The notes below the pieces were generated by a model. That model searched no databases, was not told the DNA's origin, and saw only the letters and a program-made list of their open reading frames with translations. From an uncultured Collinsella sp. (GTDB lineage: Bacteria > Actinomycetota > Coriobacteriia > Coriobacteriales > Coriobacteriaceae): a DNA stretch of 64,000 bases. Made by a program: the position numbers and the translations under genes. The stretch spans positions 56,529 to 120,528 of the forward strand of contig CAUHCN010000003.1 in NCBI GenBank assembly GCA_959604825.1. The letters are read 5' to 3'. Below are positions 9,258-18,143 of this stretch, piece after piece (the stretch's first letter is position 1; every line of letters begins with the position of its first letter).

Positions 9258-10313
9258 TCATCCTCCGATTTGGGACATGAATCGTTGCGTGCCCTCAATT
9301 ATCGCGTGTTCCTGCGGTTTGTGGGCCACGGCATCGCGCCAAATCGAAAGTACCTGCATATCATCACCACGGCGCAGGGCATCGCGCACCGAATACTCGG
9401 CATCGCTGAACAGGCACGGACGCACGTTGCCATCGGCCGTCAGGCGCAGACGGTTGCAATTCGCACAAAAATGGTTGGACATGGCGCTGATAAAGCCGAC
9501 CGTTCCCGCCGCGCCCGGAAAGTGCCAATAGCGCGCGGGACCCGCGCCGGCAGGAGCGTCGTTGATGTCGAGTGGCTCAAGCTCGCCCAGCCCCGTCGCG
9601 GCGGCCCCGGCATTGATGCGAGCCCGCAGCTCGTCGCTCGGCACGGTGTCGCTCGCGTCCCACAGCTCGGGATTGAGCGCGGGCGCATGCGGGTCCACGG
9701 CGCAATGCGAGCTCGTGCGCTCGTCGCCAATGGGCATGTATTCGATAAAGCGCAGGTGGATGGGGCGGTCGACGGTCAGCCGCGCAAGGGCCGCCACATC
9801 TTGGTTGAGTCGGCGCACCACAACGCAGTTGACCTTAACGGGCTCAAAGCCCCAAGCCAGCGCCGCGTCGATGCCGGCCATGGTCTGTTCGAGCCGACCC
9901 AGACGCGTGATCTTTCCAAACAGCGTAGGGTCGAGCGTGTCGAGCGAGATGTTGACGCGGTTAAGCCCGGCATCTTTGAGCTGCGGTGCCAACTTGGGCA
10001 GCAGGGCGCCGTTGGTGGTGAGCGAGATGTCCTCGATCTGCGGGATCGCGCGGATGTCACGAATGAGCGGAATGATACGGCGGCTGACCAGCGGCTCGCC
10101 ACCCGTCAGGCGCACGCGGCGAATGCCCTCCCCCGCTACCAAGCGCACAAAGCGGGCGATTTCCTCGGCACTGAGTAGCTCGTCGTGTGCACGGGGCGCC
10201 ACGCCATCGGCCGGCATGCAGTAAATGCAGCGAAAATTGCACTTGTCGGTAACGGCAATGCGCAGGTAGTTGATATCGCGGCCAAAACCGTCATGTTGCA
10301 CGTGCCCGTCCAC
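9258..10313 (-). CDS. moaA: GTP 3',8-cyclase MoaA (radical SAM)
   Basis: MoaA starts molybdenum-cofactor synthesis by converting GTP to 3',8-cyclo-7,8-dihydro-GTP. The radical-SAM Cys triad is in TDKCNFRCIYC (Cys25, 29 and 32 from the chosen start). The second 4Fe-4S site is FCANCNRLRLTADG..RPC near the C-terminus, diagnostic of MoaA. The start is GTG 10311-10313 behind GGGGAGG (five-base spacing). It gives 351 residues, the normal family length, and places the family N-terminal motif GFGRDINYLRI correctly; the longer frame upstream is not protein-like. It forms an operon with the moaC-mobB fusion. Confidence 0.95.
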   Translation of the reverse strand: MDGHVQHDGFGRDINYLRIAVTDKCNFRCIYCMPADGVAPRAHDELLSAEEIARFVRLVAGEGIRRVRLTGGEPLVSRRIIPLIRDIRAIPQIEDISLTTNGALLPKLAPQLKDAGLNRVNISLDTLDPTLFGKITRLGRLEQTMAGIDAALAWGFEPVKVNCVVVRRLNQDVAALARLTVDRPIHLRFIEYMPIGDERTSSHCAVDPHAPALNPELWDASDTVPSDELRARINAGAAATGLGELEPLDINDAPAGAGPARYWHFPGAAGTVGFISAMSNHFCANCNRLRLTADGNVRPCLFSDAEYSVRDALRRGDDMQVLSIWRDAVAHKPQEHAIIEGTQRFMSQIGG

Positions 10314-10442
10314 GCAGCCTCCCCTCACGCGGCGTTTTATTCTTCGGAAAACATAATACCGCACGGGAGAATCATGCCGACACCCGTACGACAGGACAGG
10401 TCGCTTCGAGCAAAACGGACTTTCCAAGCCCATCCTCAGCAC

Positions 10443-10511
10443 GCAAACCATCACAACATTCGATGCTTTTCCCGTTTTTGGCAAAAAACGTCGAATGTTG
10501 TGATGGTTTGC
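10443..10511. repeat. Long hairpin repeat, family B copy 2
   Basis: Perfect 21-bp arms (10443-10463 and 10491-10511) begin GCAAACCATCACAACATTCG; the 27-base loop is almost identical to that of copy 3 at 11687. The two copies are in the same orientation and bracket the gene at 10548-11585. Confidence 0.9.
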
Positions 10512-10547
10512 CTGCCCGCGGCACCCCGTAGAAAGACCAAAGCGCCC

Positions 10548-11585
10548 CTAGAGGCCGCCGTCCCAGTGGCGAATCACGAATTCTCGAAGGTCGTTCTGCC
10601 GCTTTTGGAACGCTTCGCTTCGGTCGCACTTGAGGCCCATAGCGAGCGCAATGGCGTTCATCGCCCGGTGCAATTGCAGCTGATGGGCAAACTGAGTCCC
10701 GGTGAGGACGATCATCCTAAAGCCCAGCGCGCTCAGTACGGTCATACGCTCCGCATCCGACGCGCTGCGCTGTTTATCAAGATGGTCCGAGCCGTTGTAT
10801 TCAATCCCCGTACCGCTCGCAGGCGCATATACGTCAATCTCGAAATACCCGGCCTTTGCGAGACACTTGAACTCGTTGGGAACATCGACCCTATGGTTGA
10901 GCTCGATTTTGGCGTATCCCAGCCCGCCCTGGAAACGTTTTGCTACGACCATGATTGCGGTGGCCGTCTCCATGGGCGACCGCGCGCCATCGTGCACGCG
11001 CTTGAGCACGGCGGCCGCGCGTATAGCCCCCTGACGAGATCGGTTCTCATTGCAATAGGCAATCAAGTCGGCAACGGTATACCTCTGCCCCATCTCGATA
11101 TAATCGCCTGTCGACAGATGATTCAAATGGTATCGGGCGCAGATTTCGTAGCCATATTCCAGCTGCTCGGGCTCACTCATCCACGAACCCGCCTGGACAA
11201 AGCACATGGCCTCATCAACCACCAGAAGGCCCTCTGCCACCTCGATAAGATGGCCTGGAGGTACCGGCGCCCCAAACACGTGGCACCTAAATCCAGCCGG
11301 CGTCGAGCGCTCAAAATCGAAGTTGACGAGCGTGTCGATATGATCGAGCTCTTCTCGTGGAATACCAAGCGAAACCAGATAGTCGGTAACGATTCCAACT
11401 GCCGTTGAAGCCCTCAGCCCCTTGGCATCGAGCCCCAATTTGGGCAGGTCCGCAATCGGCTCCGCCTCGCTAGCAAGCGAGTCCTCATCGTATAGGCTGC
11501 TTGCTCGCGAGAGCGGCTCGGACGGGCGCGCCACGTTGTGGTACAGCCAGGCAGTCTTATGGGACAGGACGATCGGCAGGTCCAT
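10548..11585 (-). CDS. Uncharacterised protein with DUF559/Vsr-like nuclease-fold C-terminus
   Basis: A 345-residue soluble protein starting at ATG 11583-11585, with TTGGAGGG just upstream. The N-terminal half contains SHKTAWLYH and has no clear match. In the C-terminal third, AKIELNHRVD, then GTGIEYNGSDHL, D..R and LGFRMIVLT follow the pattern of DUF559/Vsr-type PD-(D/E)XK folds (E-x-D/N-G-x-x-H ... D..R...L...G). That family includes both nucleases and antitoxin-like proteins, so activity is not assigned. No signal peptide or membrane segment is seen. It is flanked by two same-orientation family B hairpins (10443-10511, 11687-11751), which could make it a movable cassette. Confidence 0.6.
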   Translation of the reverse strand: MDLPIVLSHKTAWLYHNVARPSEPLSRASSLYDEDSLASEAEPIADLPKLGLDAKGLRASTAVGIVTDYLVSLGIPREELDHIDTLVNFDFERSTPAGFRCHVFGAPVPPGHLIEVAEGLLVVDEAMCFVQAGSWMSEPEQLEYGYEICARYHLNHLSTGDYIEMGQRYTVADLIAYCNENRSRQGAIRAAAVLKRVHDGARSPMETATAIMVVAKRFQGGLGYAKIELNHRVDVPNEFKCLAKAGYFEIDVYAPASGTGIEYNGSDHLDKQRSASDAERMTVLSALGFRMIVLTGTQFAHQLQLHRAMNAIALAMGLKCDRSEAFQKRQNDLREFVIRHWDGGL

Positions 11586-11686
11586 GAGCCCTCCAATGGA
11601 GTCGGATAACCAACCTTATTCCCCTGCCCACGGGTCCGCACACCTTCGTGCGCAAGAAAGCGATTCCACCCGATCGAGTGGTAGAA

Positions 11687-11751
11687 AAACCATCACAACA
11701 TTCGATGCTTTTCCCGTTTTTGGCAAAAAACTTCGAATGTTGTGATGGTTT
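11687..11751. repeat. Long hairpin repeat, family B copy 3
   Basis: Perfect 19-bp arms (11687-11705, 11733-11751) with the loop of copy 2 differing at its last base. It lies 3' of the ABC exporter gene (stop at 11801) and 5' of the DUF559-like gene. Confidence 0.9.
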
Positions 11752-11800
11752 GAGGCGAGGTGAGGAGCATAGAGGGGCCAAAGCATCGTGCTCGAACGGG

Positions 11801-13699
11801 TTAATCCAACTCTTTTAAGCCATGCGCCAGCTGCCAGTACTCACCGTGCTGGGCGAGCAGCTCTTCGTGCGTGCCGCGCTCGATGATGCGGCCGTGTTCG
11901 AGGACCATGATGGCGTCGGCGTCGCGGACGGTGGACAGGCGGTGCGCGATCATAAACGTGGTGCGGCCACGCATGATGCGGTCCATGCCGCGCTCGATGA
12001 GCTTTTCGGTGCGCGTGTCGATAGAGCTCGTGGCCTCGTCCAGGATGAGCACCGGCGGGTCGGCGACGGCCACGCGCGCGATGGCGAGCAGCTGACGCTG
12101 ACCCTGCGACAGGTTGGCACCGTCCGCGGTCACGAGCGTGTCATAGCCCTGCGGCAGGCGGCGGATAAACGAGTCGGCGCAGGCGGCCTCGGCAGCGGCG
12201 CGCACCTCCTCGTCGGTCGCGTCGAGCTTGCCAAAGCGGATGTTCTGCGCAATGGTGCCGCTAAACAGGTGCGTGTCCTGCAGCACAATGCCGAGCGATC
12301 CGCGCAGGCTGGCCTTGGCAATGTGCTTGACGTCAATGCCGTCGTACGTGATCTCGCCGTCATCGACCTCGTAGAAGCGGTTGATGAGGTTGGTGATGGT
12401 CGTCTTACCTGCGCCTGTGGAGCCCACAAAGGCGATCTTTTGGCCCGGCTTGGCAAACAGGTTGAGATCCGTGAGCACACGGGTGCCTGGCACGTAGGAA
12501 AAGTCCACGGCATGGAAGCGCACGTCGCCGGCAAGTGGGACCAAGCCGCACGTGAGCTCGGTGCCGTCGGCAGCCACCGCACGGCCCGACTCATCAACGG
12601 CAGCCACATCATGCAGGTGCCCGTACGCGCCCACGCCCTGGCCCTCGGGAATCTTCCACGCCCACGCGGCGTCGCCCGTCTGCACCAGCTCCACGCAGCC
12701 CTCGTCCACCTCGGGCTTAAGGTCCATAGCCGCAAACAGGCGCTCGGCACCGGCCAACGCGTTGAGCAAGAAGTTGCCGAGCTGCGTAAACTGGTTGATG
12801 GGCATGGCAGCCTGACGCACAAAGACCAGGTAGCTTGCGAGCGCACCTACGTCGGCGAGTCCCTTGATGCAGAGCATGCCGCCCGCCACGGCAACGATGG
12901 CATAATTGACGTAGCCAATCACGACGGTCATGGGCACCATGGAGTTGGCATAGCTCACGGCGGCGGTGCCGGTGCGGCGCAGTTCTTGGTTGCGCACGTC
13001 AAAACCAGCCACGTTGGCCTGTTCGTGATTAAAGACCTTGATGACCTTTTGGCCCGAGACCATCTCTTCGATATATCCGTCCAGGTCGCCAAGCGATGCC
13101 TGCTGGGCGGCAAAGAAACGCTTAGAACGCGCGCCCGAGTAGCGCGCATACAGCACAATGGCCGCATCGCACACGAGCGTGATAATCGTGAGCTGCCAGT
13201 TAAGGATGATGAGCATAGCCGTAGTGCCCACAACCTGAATGGCGGCCTGAATCACGTTGGCAAAACTGTTGTTGAGCGCCTCGGAGACGGTGTCGACGTC
13301 GTTGGTAAAGAAGCTCATGATGTCACCCGAGCGCGTGCTGTCAAAATAACTGAGCGGCAGCATCTGGATGTGCGCAAACAGGTCGCGGCGGATATCGGAG
13401 ACCACGCGCTGGGCCGCGCGCACCATAATCTGTGAGTAGCCCAGAGCCGAGAGCACGCCCGCGGCGTAGATGGCAGCGGTAAAGATAACCTGCCTGGTGA
13501 GCAATTCCTCGCCGCCCGTTGCCAAACCGTTAACGATAGGGCGCACCATGTAGGTGCCGGCGAGGCTCGCGATGGCGGCGACGGAGGCGAGCACGCCCAC
13601 CGCGAGCAACGAGAACTTGGCGTGACCCATGTAGGAGAGCAAGCGGCGAAGCGTCTGCGTCAGATTGGTGGGACGGGCCTGAGCGGATGTCTTAGGCAT
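11801..13699 (-). CDS. ABC exporter subunit with canonical nucleotide-binding site (heterodimer partner B)
   Basis: A 632-residue half-transporter: an N-terminal six-helix exporter domain, then an ATPase domain. The Walker A is GSTGAGKTT, the signature is LSQGQRQ, and Walker B ends ILDEATSSID with the normal catalytic Glu. The ATPase domain is preceded by an unusual acidic/Gly-rich insert (roughly residues 330-400) between the two domains. ATG 13697-13699 overlaps the upstream ABC gene by 8 bp (ATGCCTAA), so the two subunits are translationally coupled. They form a heterodimeric multidrug or peptide exporter of the BmrCD/TM287-288 type. The substrate is unknown. Confidence 0.92.
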   Translation of the reverse strand: MPKTSAQARPTNLTQTLRRLLSYMGHAKFSLLAVGVLASVAAIASLAGTYMVRPIVNGLATGGEELLTRQVIFTAAIYAAGVLSALGYSQIMVRAAQRVVSDIRRDLFAHIQMLPLSYFDSTRSGDIMSFFTNDVDTVSEALNNSFANVIQAAIQVVGTTAMLIILNWQLTIITLVCDAAIVLYARYSGARSKRFFAAQQASLGDLDGYIEEMVSGQKVIKVFNHEQANVAGFDVRNQELRRTGTAAVSYANSMVPMTVVIGYVNYAIVAVAGGMLCIKGLADVGALASYLVFVRQAAMPINQFTQLGNFLLNALAGAERLFAAMDLKPEVDEGCVELVQTGDAAWAWKIPEGQGVGAYGHLHDVAAVDESGRAVAADGTELTCGLVPLAGDVRFHAVDFSYVPGTRVLTDLNLFAKPGQKIAFVGSTGAGKTTITNLINRFYEVDDGEITYDGIDVKHIAKASLRGSLGIVLQDTHLFSGTIAQNIRFGKLDATDEEVRAAAEAACADSFIRRLPQGYDTLVTADGANLSQGQRQLLAIARVAVADPPVLILDEATSSIDTRTEKLIERGMDRIMRGRTTFMIAHRLSTVRDADAIMVLEHGRIIERGTHEELLAQHGEYWQLAHGLKELD

Positions 13700-15512
13700 G
13701 GCGCTCACCCCCTTCCGTGGCTTGAGGTGATCCACTGGGGCCAGAGGAAGACAGGGCATTTGCGCCGTCCGCGACGCCCGCATCCCCCGCAAACTCCATC
13801 TGCGAGGCATAGATCTCCTGATAAATGGCGTCGCCCGCCAGCAGCTCCTCGTGCGTGCCCACACCGTGGACACGGCCGTCGTCCAGCACAATAATGCGGT
13901 CGGCATCCATGACGCTCGCAATGCGCTGTGCAATGACAATCACCGTCGTGTTGGGAATCTGAGCGATATGCTCGCGGATCTTGGCGTCGGTCGCCATATC
14001 GACCGCGCTGGTCGAATCGTCAAAGATGAGCACACGCGGATGCTTGAGCAACGTACGCGCGATGCACAGGCGCTGCCTCTGCCCGCCCGAGACACCGGCA
14101 CCGCCCTGGCCCAGATAGCCGTCAAGACCGCCGATGCGATCCAGGAACTCGTCCACGCATGCCGCCCGGCAGGCCGCGAGGAGCTCATCGTCCGACGCCT
14201 GCGGATTGCCCCACTGCAGGTTCTCGCGCACGGTACCCGTAAACAGCACGTTCTTTTGCAGCACGATACCCACGGCGTCGCGCAGGGCAACCAGGTCGTA
14301 ATCGCGCACATCGCGCCCGCCCACGAGTACGGCGCCTTCGGTGGCGTCGTACAGGCGCGCGATCAGCTGCACAAGCGAACTCTTGCCCGAGCCCGTACCG
14401 CCGAGCACGCCCACCGTGGAGCCCGCCTCAATGCAAAGGTCGATTTGCTCGAGCACGTCCTCGGCAGCATCCGCGCGGTATTTAAAGGAAACGTCGCGAA
14501 ACTCGATACTGCCGTCGGCCACTTCGCGCACGGCAGCGGCAGCGTCGGGCGCTTGGATAAGCGAACGCTCGTCGAGCACCCGCGAGATGCGCTCCACGCT
14601 GGCAAGTGCGCGGGTGAGCAGCAAAAACACGTTGGAGATCATCATGAGCGAGTTCATGATCAGCAGCACGTAGCTCATAAAGCCCGTGAGCGAGCCCACG
14701 CCGAGCTCGCCGGCAAGAATCATGCGACCGCCGATCCACAGAATGGAAAGCGCCGCCACGTACATCGACAGCTGAAACACCGGCAAGTTGAGCACAGCGT
14801 TGCCAAAGGTCTTCGTCGCCGTATGCGCAAGCTCGGTATTGACGGCGTCGAACTTGGCCTCCTCGTGCTCGGCACGCACGTACGCCTTGACGGCGCGCAC
14901 GGCGGTGAGGTCCTCCTGCACCACACCGTTGAGATGGTCCATCGAGGTCTGTAGCTGGCGGTAGAGCGGACTGACGCGATAGGTGATAACGCCCAGTACG
15001 ATCGCCAGCACCGGCAGGATGATCGCGAATACCGTAGCGAGCGGACGCGACAGCACCAGCGCATAGACCAAGCCGACGATGAGCGTCACGGGGCCGCGCA
15101 CCATGGGGCGAAAGCCGTTGCCGATAGCGTTCTGAATAACAGTGATGTCGGTGGTCATGCGAGTGACCAGCGAGCTGGCGTCGTAGTTGTCCAGATTGCC
15201 AAAAGCGAGCGTCTGAATCTTGCGATACTCGGCCTCGCGCAGGTTAGCGCCCAGCCCCGAGGCGACGCGAGCAGATGTGCGCGCATAGCCCAAGCCAAGT
15301 ACCAGCGAAAATGCGGCACATACCAACATATACGTGCCCTGCAACAGCATGTAGTCGATGTCGCCCGCGGGCACGCCTACATCGATGATATTTGCCATGA
15401 TGACCGGGATAAACAGCTCGAGCGCCGTCTCGGCCGTCACAAAGAGCACGCCGAGCATGGCATCGCGGCGGTATGCCCCCAGATAGGAAAACAGAATCTT
15501 GAGATTGCGCAC
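13692..15512 (-). CDS. ABC exporter subunit with degenerate catalytic site (heterodimer partner A)
   Basis: A 606-residue half-transporter with six predicted membrane helices and an ATPase domain. Walker A is GGTGSGKSSL and the signature is VSGGQRQR. Walker B ends VLIFDDSTSAVD, so the catalytic Glu is replaced by Asp. That is the hallmark of the non-hydrolysing site in heterodimeric ABC exporters, with the partner subunit carrying the intact Glu. The start is a GTG (15510-15512) with a GGGGGA sequence nine bases upstream. A Ser/Gly-rich tail follows the ATPase domain. It is the first gene of the two-gene unit. Confidence 0.92.
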   Translation of the reverse strand: MRNLKILFSYLGAYRRDAMLGVLFVTAETALELFIPVIMANIIDVGVPAGDIDYMLLQGTYMLVCAAFSLVLGLGYARTSARVASGLGANLREAEYRKIQTLAFGNLDNYDASSLVTRMTTDITVIQNAIGNGFRPMVRGPVTLIVGLVYALVLSRPLATVFAIILPVLAIVLGVITYRVSPLYRQLQTSMDHLNGVVQEDLTAVRAVKAYVRAEHEEAKFDAVNTELAHTATKTFGNAVLNLPVFQLSMYVAALSILWIGGRMILAGELGVGSLTGFMSYVLLIMNSLMMISNVFLLLTRALASVERISRVLDERSLIQAPDAAAAVREVADGSIEFRDVSFKYRADAAEDVLEQIDLCIEAGSTVGVLGGTGSGKSSLVQLIARLYDATEGAVLVGGRDVRDYDLVALRDAVGIVLQKNVLFTGTVRENLQWGNPQASDDELLAACRAACVDEFLDRIGGLDGYLGQGGAGVSGGQRQRLCIARTLLKHPRVLIFDDSTSAVDMATDAKIREHIAQIPNTTVIVIAQRIASVMDADRIIVLDDGRVHGVGTHEELLAGDAIYQEIYASQMEFAGDAGVADGANALSSSGPSGSPQATEGGERHA

Positions 15513-15700
15513 GCAGGTTCATCCCCCATCAAACGTTGTTCGCAAACCCACGTATTATGGCGCGCCGTGCGGCGGTGTCAAGTGCTCCGAAATCGATTTC
15601 TGCAAGGCTAGTGCAGGCGCCATGCTCGCAGGGCGCACGCCCGTATTCAATTGGAAATGAACGCGAGCGTGACTTTTTCGCCCTGCTGCCAACATAAACC

Positions 15701-15731
15701 TTGACTCTACAATCGTTATAGGGTTTTCACT
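15701..15731 (+). promoter_or_regulatory. MerR-type promoter/operator of the MATE gene
   Basis: A -35 TTGACT (15701-15706) and a poor -10 TTCACT (15726-15731) are 19 bp apart, longer than the usual 17. The spacer overlaps an imperfect dyad CTCTACAATCGTTATAGGG (15705-15723; 6 of 8 arm bases pair). A long spacer with a central dyad is the architecture MerR regulators untwist, and a MerR gene is the second gene of this unit. Confidence 0.6.
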
Positions 15732-15771
15732 ACACTGGTACGTAAACAAACCCAGCCAGAAAGCCCCGCCC

Positions 15772-17118
15772 ATGGAACACGACCTCACACGCGGCAATGT
15801 CCCCAAGACCATCGCGGTCTTTGCCCTGCCTTATATGCTCTCGTACTTTTTGCAGATGCTCTACGGCATGGCCGACCTGTACATGATGGGGCAGTTCAGC
15901 GGCGCCGCCGGCATCACCGCCGTAGGCAATGGCGCGCAGACGCTCTATATCATTACCGTGACGCTCGTGGGCCTGGCCATGGGAACGACGGTTATCGTCG
16001 GCCACGCCGTGGGCTCGCGCCGGTTTGACCGCGCCGAGACCGCCATCGGCAATACCATCACGCTGTTTATGGGTGTCTCGGTGGTACTGGCAGGCATCTT
16101 GCTCGCGCTGTGCCCGCAGATCGTGGCACTCATTGGCACTCCCGCCGAAGCCGTCGAAGGCACTGCCGCCTACCTGCGCATCTGCTTTGTCGGCATTCCC
16201 TTTATCGCCGCGTACAACATCCTCTCGGCCATCTTTCGCGGGCTAGGCGATTCGCGCTCGCCCATGTACGTGATTGGCGTGGCATGCATCATCAACATCG
16301 CGCTCGATTTTCTGTTTATCGGCCACATGGGGCTCGGCCCCGTGGGCGCGGCGCTCGGCACGGTGACCGCGCAGACAGCCAGCGTTGCCCTCGCGCTCGT
16401 GTGGCTCAAGAGCCGTCGCACAAACATCCACGTTAAGCGCAGCGACCTGCGCCCCCAGCCCGAGGTGCTCGGCAGCATTCTTAAGATCGGCGTGCCCGTG
16501 GCTGTGCAGGACGGCTGCATCCAGGTGGCGTTTATGTTTATCACCGTCATCGCCAACCACCGCGGTCTGGTCGACGCCGCCGCCGTGGGCCTGGTCGAGA
16601 AGATGATCAGCTTTTTGTTCATTGTGCCGAGTTCCATGGGTGCCACCGTCAGCGCACTCACGGCGCAAAACGCCGGCGCGGGCAAGGGCGACCGCGCGCG
16701 TCAGGTACTCAAGGACGCCATGACGATCTCGGTGGTGTACGGCTGCCTGATCACGGTGCTGATGTGGCTGGTGGCGCCGGCGTTTATTGGCTTTTTTGCC
16801 AAGGACCCCGCGGTGGTCGCGGCCGGTACCGGCTATATGCACAGTTATATTTTCGATGCAATCTTTGCCGGCATCCACATTTGCTTTAGCGGCTTTTTCG
16901 CTGCATACGGCAAGAGCTACATCGGCTTTGCGCACAACGTGCTGGCTGTGGCACTCATTCGCGTGCCAGGCGCGTGGCTGCTGTCGAACGCCTATTCCGA
17001 CACGCTGTTCCCCATGGGTATCGCCTCGCCGTGCGGATCGATTCTGTCGGCGGTCATCTGCGTGATTGCATTTACCGTGCTCAACCGGCGCGGGGCTTTT
17101 GACAAGCTGATGGCATAG
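15772..17118 (+). CDS. MATE-family multidrug/Na+ antiporter
   Basis: A 448-residue protein with twelve hydrophobic segments in two similar halves. It begins with RGNVPKTIAVFALPYMLSYF and LQMLYGMADLYMMGQF, the standard opening of NorM/DinF-like MATE exporters. These proteins expel cationic drugs or metabolites using an ion gradient. The start is ATG 15772 with GAAAG upstream; length is normal for the family. The next gene (74 bp downstream, same strand) is a MerR regulator, and the promoter has a MerR-like dyad, so the pump is probably induced by a ligand that this regulator senses. Confidence 0.92.
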   Translation: MEHDLTRGNVPKTIAVFALPYMLSYFLQMLYGMADLYMMGQFSGAAGITAVGNGAQTLYIITVTLVGLAMGTTVIVGHAVGSRRFDRAETAIGNTITLFMGVSVVLAGILLALCPQIVALIGTPAEAVEGTAAYLRICFVGIPFIAAYNILSAIFRGLGDSRSPMYVIGVACIINIALDFLFIGHMGLGPVGAALGTVTAQTASVALALVWLKSRRTNIHVKRSDLRPQPEVLGSILKIGVPVAVQDGCIQVAFMFITVIANHRGLVDAAAVGLVEKMISFLFIVPSSMGATVSALTAQNAGAGKGDRARQVLKDAMTISVVYGCLITVLMWLVAPAFIGFFAKDPAVVAAGTGYMHSYIFDAIFAGIHICFSGFFAAYGKSYIGFAHNVLAVALIRVPGAWLLSNAYSDTLFPMGIASPCGSILSAVICVIAFTVLNRRGAFDKLMA

Positions 17119-17192
17119 TGGCTCGTTCGCGTCATACGACGACCGCGTTGCGCGGCCTCGGCGGCACCCCGCGCATTGAAAGGAGCGGTCCC

Positions 17193-18032
17193 ATGACCGA
17201 CACGCCTACTGAACATACCGAGGGCCTGCTCCGCATTGGCGAAGTGGCGCGCCTGTTTAACCTGAGCGTGGGCACGCTGCGCCATTACGAGCAGATGGGC
17301 TTGCTGGACCCGGCGCGCATCGATCCGGCGAGCGGGTACCGCTACAACGGATCGCGGCAGCTCTCCACCCTCAACACCATCAGCCACCTGCGCGTTCTCG
17401 ACTTGCCGCTCGCACAAATCCGTGAGTTTGTGACCACGCGCGATGTGACCCTTATGCAGCGGCAGCTGGCTCAGCAGCAGGAGCTCATCGAACGCAAGCG
17501 CCGCGAGCTGGAGCGCGTTTCACGCAAGATTGACAACCGGCTTGCCCTGCTTCACGACGCCTTGAACACCGAGCTCGATACCATTTGCGCAATCGATGCG
17601 CCCGAGCTTCGCTGCGCCGTGCTGCGCGAACGCGTCAACCCTACCGACGCCTATGCGCTGGAGTGGCAGATTCGCCAACTGCAGAGGGGTCAGCACGAAA
17701 CCTTTGTCTTTCTGGGCAACTTAGGCGTCGGGATCGGCGCTGAGCGCCTCGCCGCCGGCGACTTTGATGGCTACGATGAGGTCTTTCTGCTGCTCGATGA
17801 CACTGATGATTACTTGGGCGACGTCGAGACACGACCTGCCGCGCGCTGCCTGACCATTAGCTTCCGCGGCACGCACGGACAGGCAGCCCCACGCTACGAG
17901 CGGCTGCTCGGCTATATGCACGAGCACGGCCTAGCGCCCGCCGGCCCCTCGCGTGAGATTGCCCTGATCGACGACATCATCAGCGACGATCCGGGAGCGT
18001 ATGTGACGAGGATCGCGATACCGGTCCGCTAA
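17193..18032 (+). CDS. MerR-family regulator with GyrI-like effector domain (BmrR type)
   Basis: A 279-residue regulator starting at ATG 17193 behind GGAG. The N-terminal MerR helix-turn-helix reads LLRIGEVARLFNLSVGTLRHYEQMGLLDP, with the usual wing and Tyr-Arg-Tyr region after it. A long coiled-coil (about residues 80-125, QQQELIERKRRELERVSRKI) forms the dimer helix. The C-terminal 140 residues look like a GyrI-like ligand-binding domain as in BmrR. That fits sensing of drug-like compounds and activation of the upstream MATE gene through the dyad at 15705-15723. No metal-binding Cys cluster is present. Confidence 0.85.
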   Translation: MTDTPTEHTEGLLRIGEVARLFNLSVGTLRHYEQMGLLDPARIDPASGYRYNGSRQLSTLNTISHLRVLDLPLAQIREFVTTRDVTLMQRQLAQQQELIERKRRELERVSRKIDNRLALLHDALNTELDTICAIDAPELRCAVLRERVNPTDAYALEWQIRQLQRGQHETFVFLGNLGVGIGAERLAAGDFDGYDEVFLLLDDTDDYLGDVETRPAARCLTISFRGTHGQAAPRYERLLGYMHEHGLAPAGPSREIALIDDIISDDPGAYVTRIAIPVR

Positions 18033-18100
18033 TCACTACCATTTATCGAGCAATTCCATCCATTTACCTTGATCCGAATTAGATTGTATTTTGTAGCAAA

Positions 18101-18127
18101 TAAAATGACAGCATATTGCCCCCCCCC
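18101..18127 (+). promoter_or_regulatory. Predicted -10 region and C9 tract upstream of the exported protease-like gene
   Basis: TAAAAT (18101-18106) is the best -10, with a weak TTAGAT -35 at 18079-18084. It is followed at 18119-18127 by nine Cs, 16 bases before the ATG and directly before the GGCAGGAGA ribosome-binding site. The tract lies in the likely 5' leader, or overlaps an alternative promoter with -10 TATTGC at 18114. Length changes could alter expression. Confidence 0.45.
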
Positions 18128-18143
18128 ATAGGCAGGAGACATT

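Noticed and set aside
10314..10484. Longer MoaA with a 57-residue N-terminal extension
   Set aside because: The extension overlaps the family B hairpin and has no ribosome-binding site, whereas GTG 10313 has a strong one and gives normal length.
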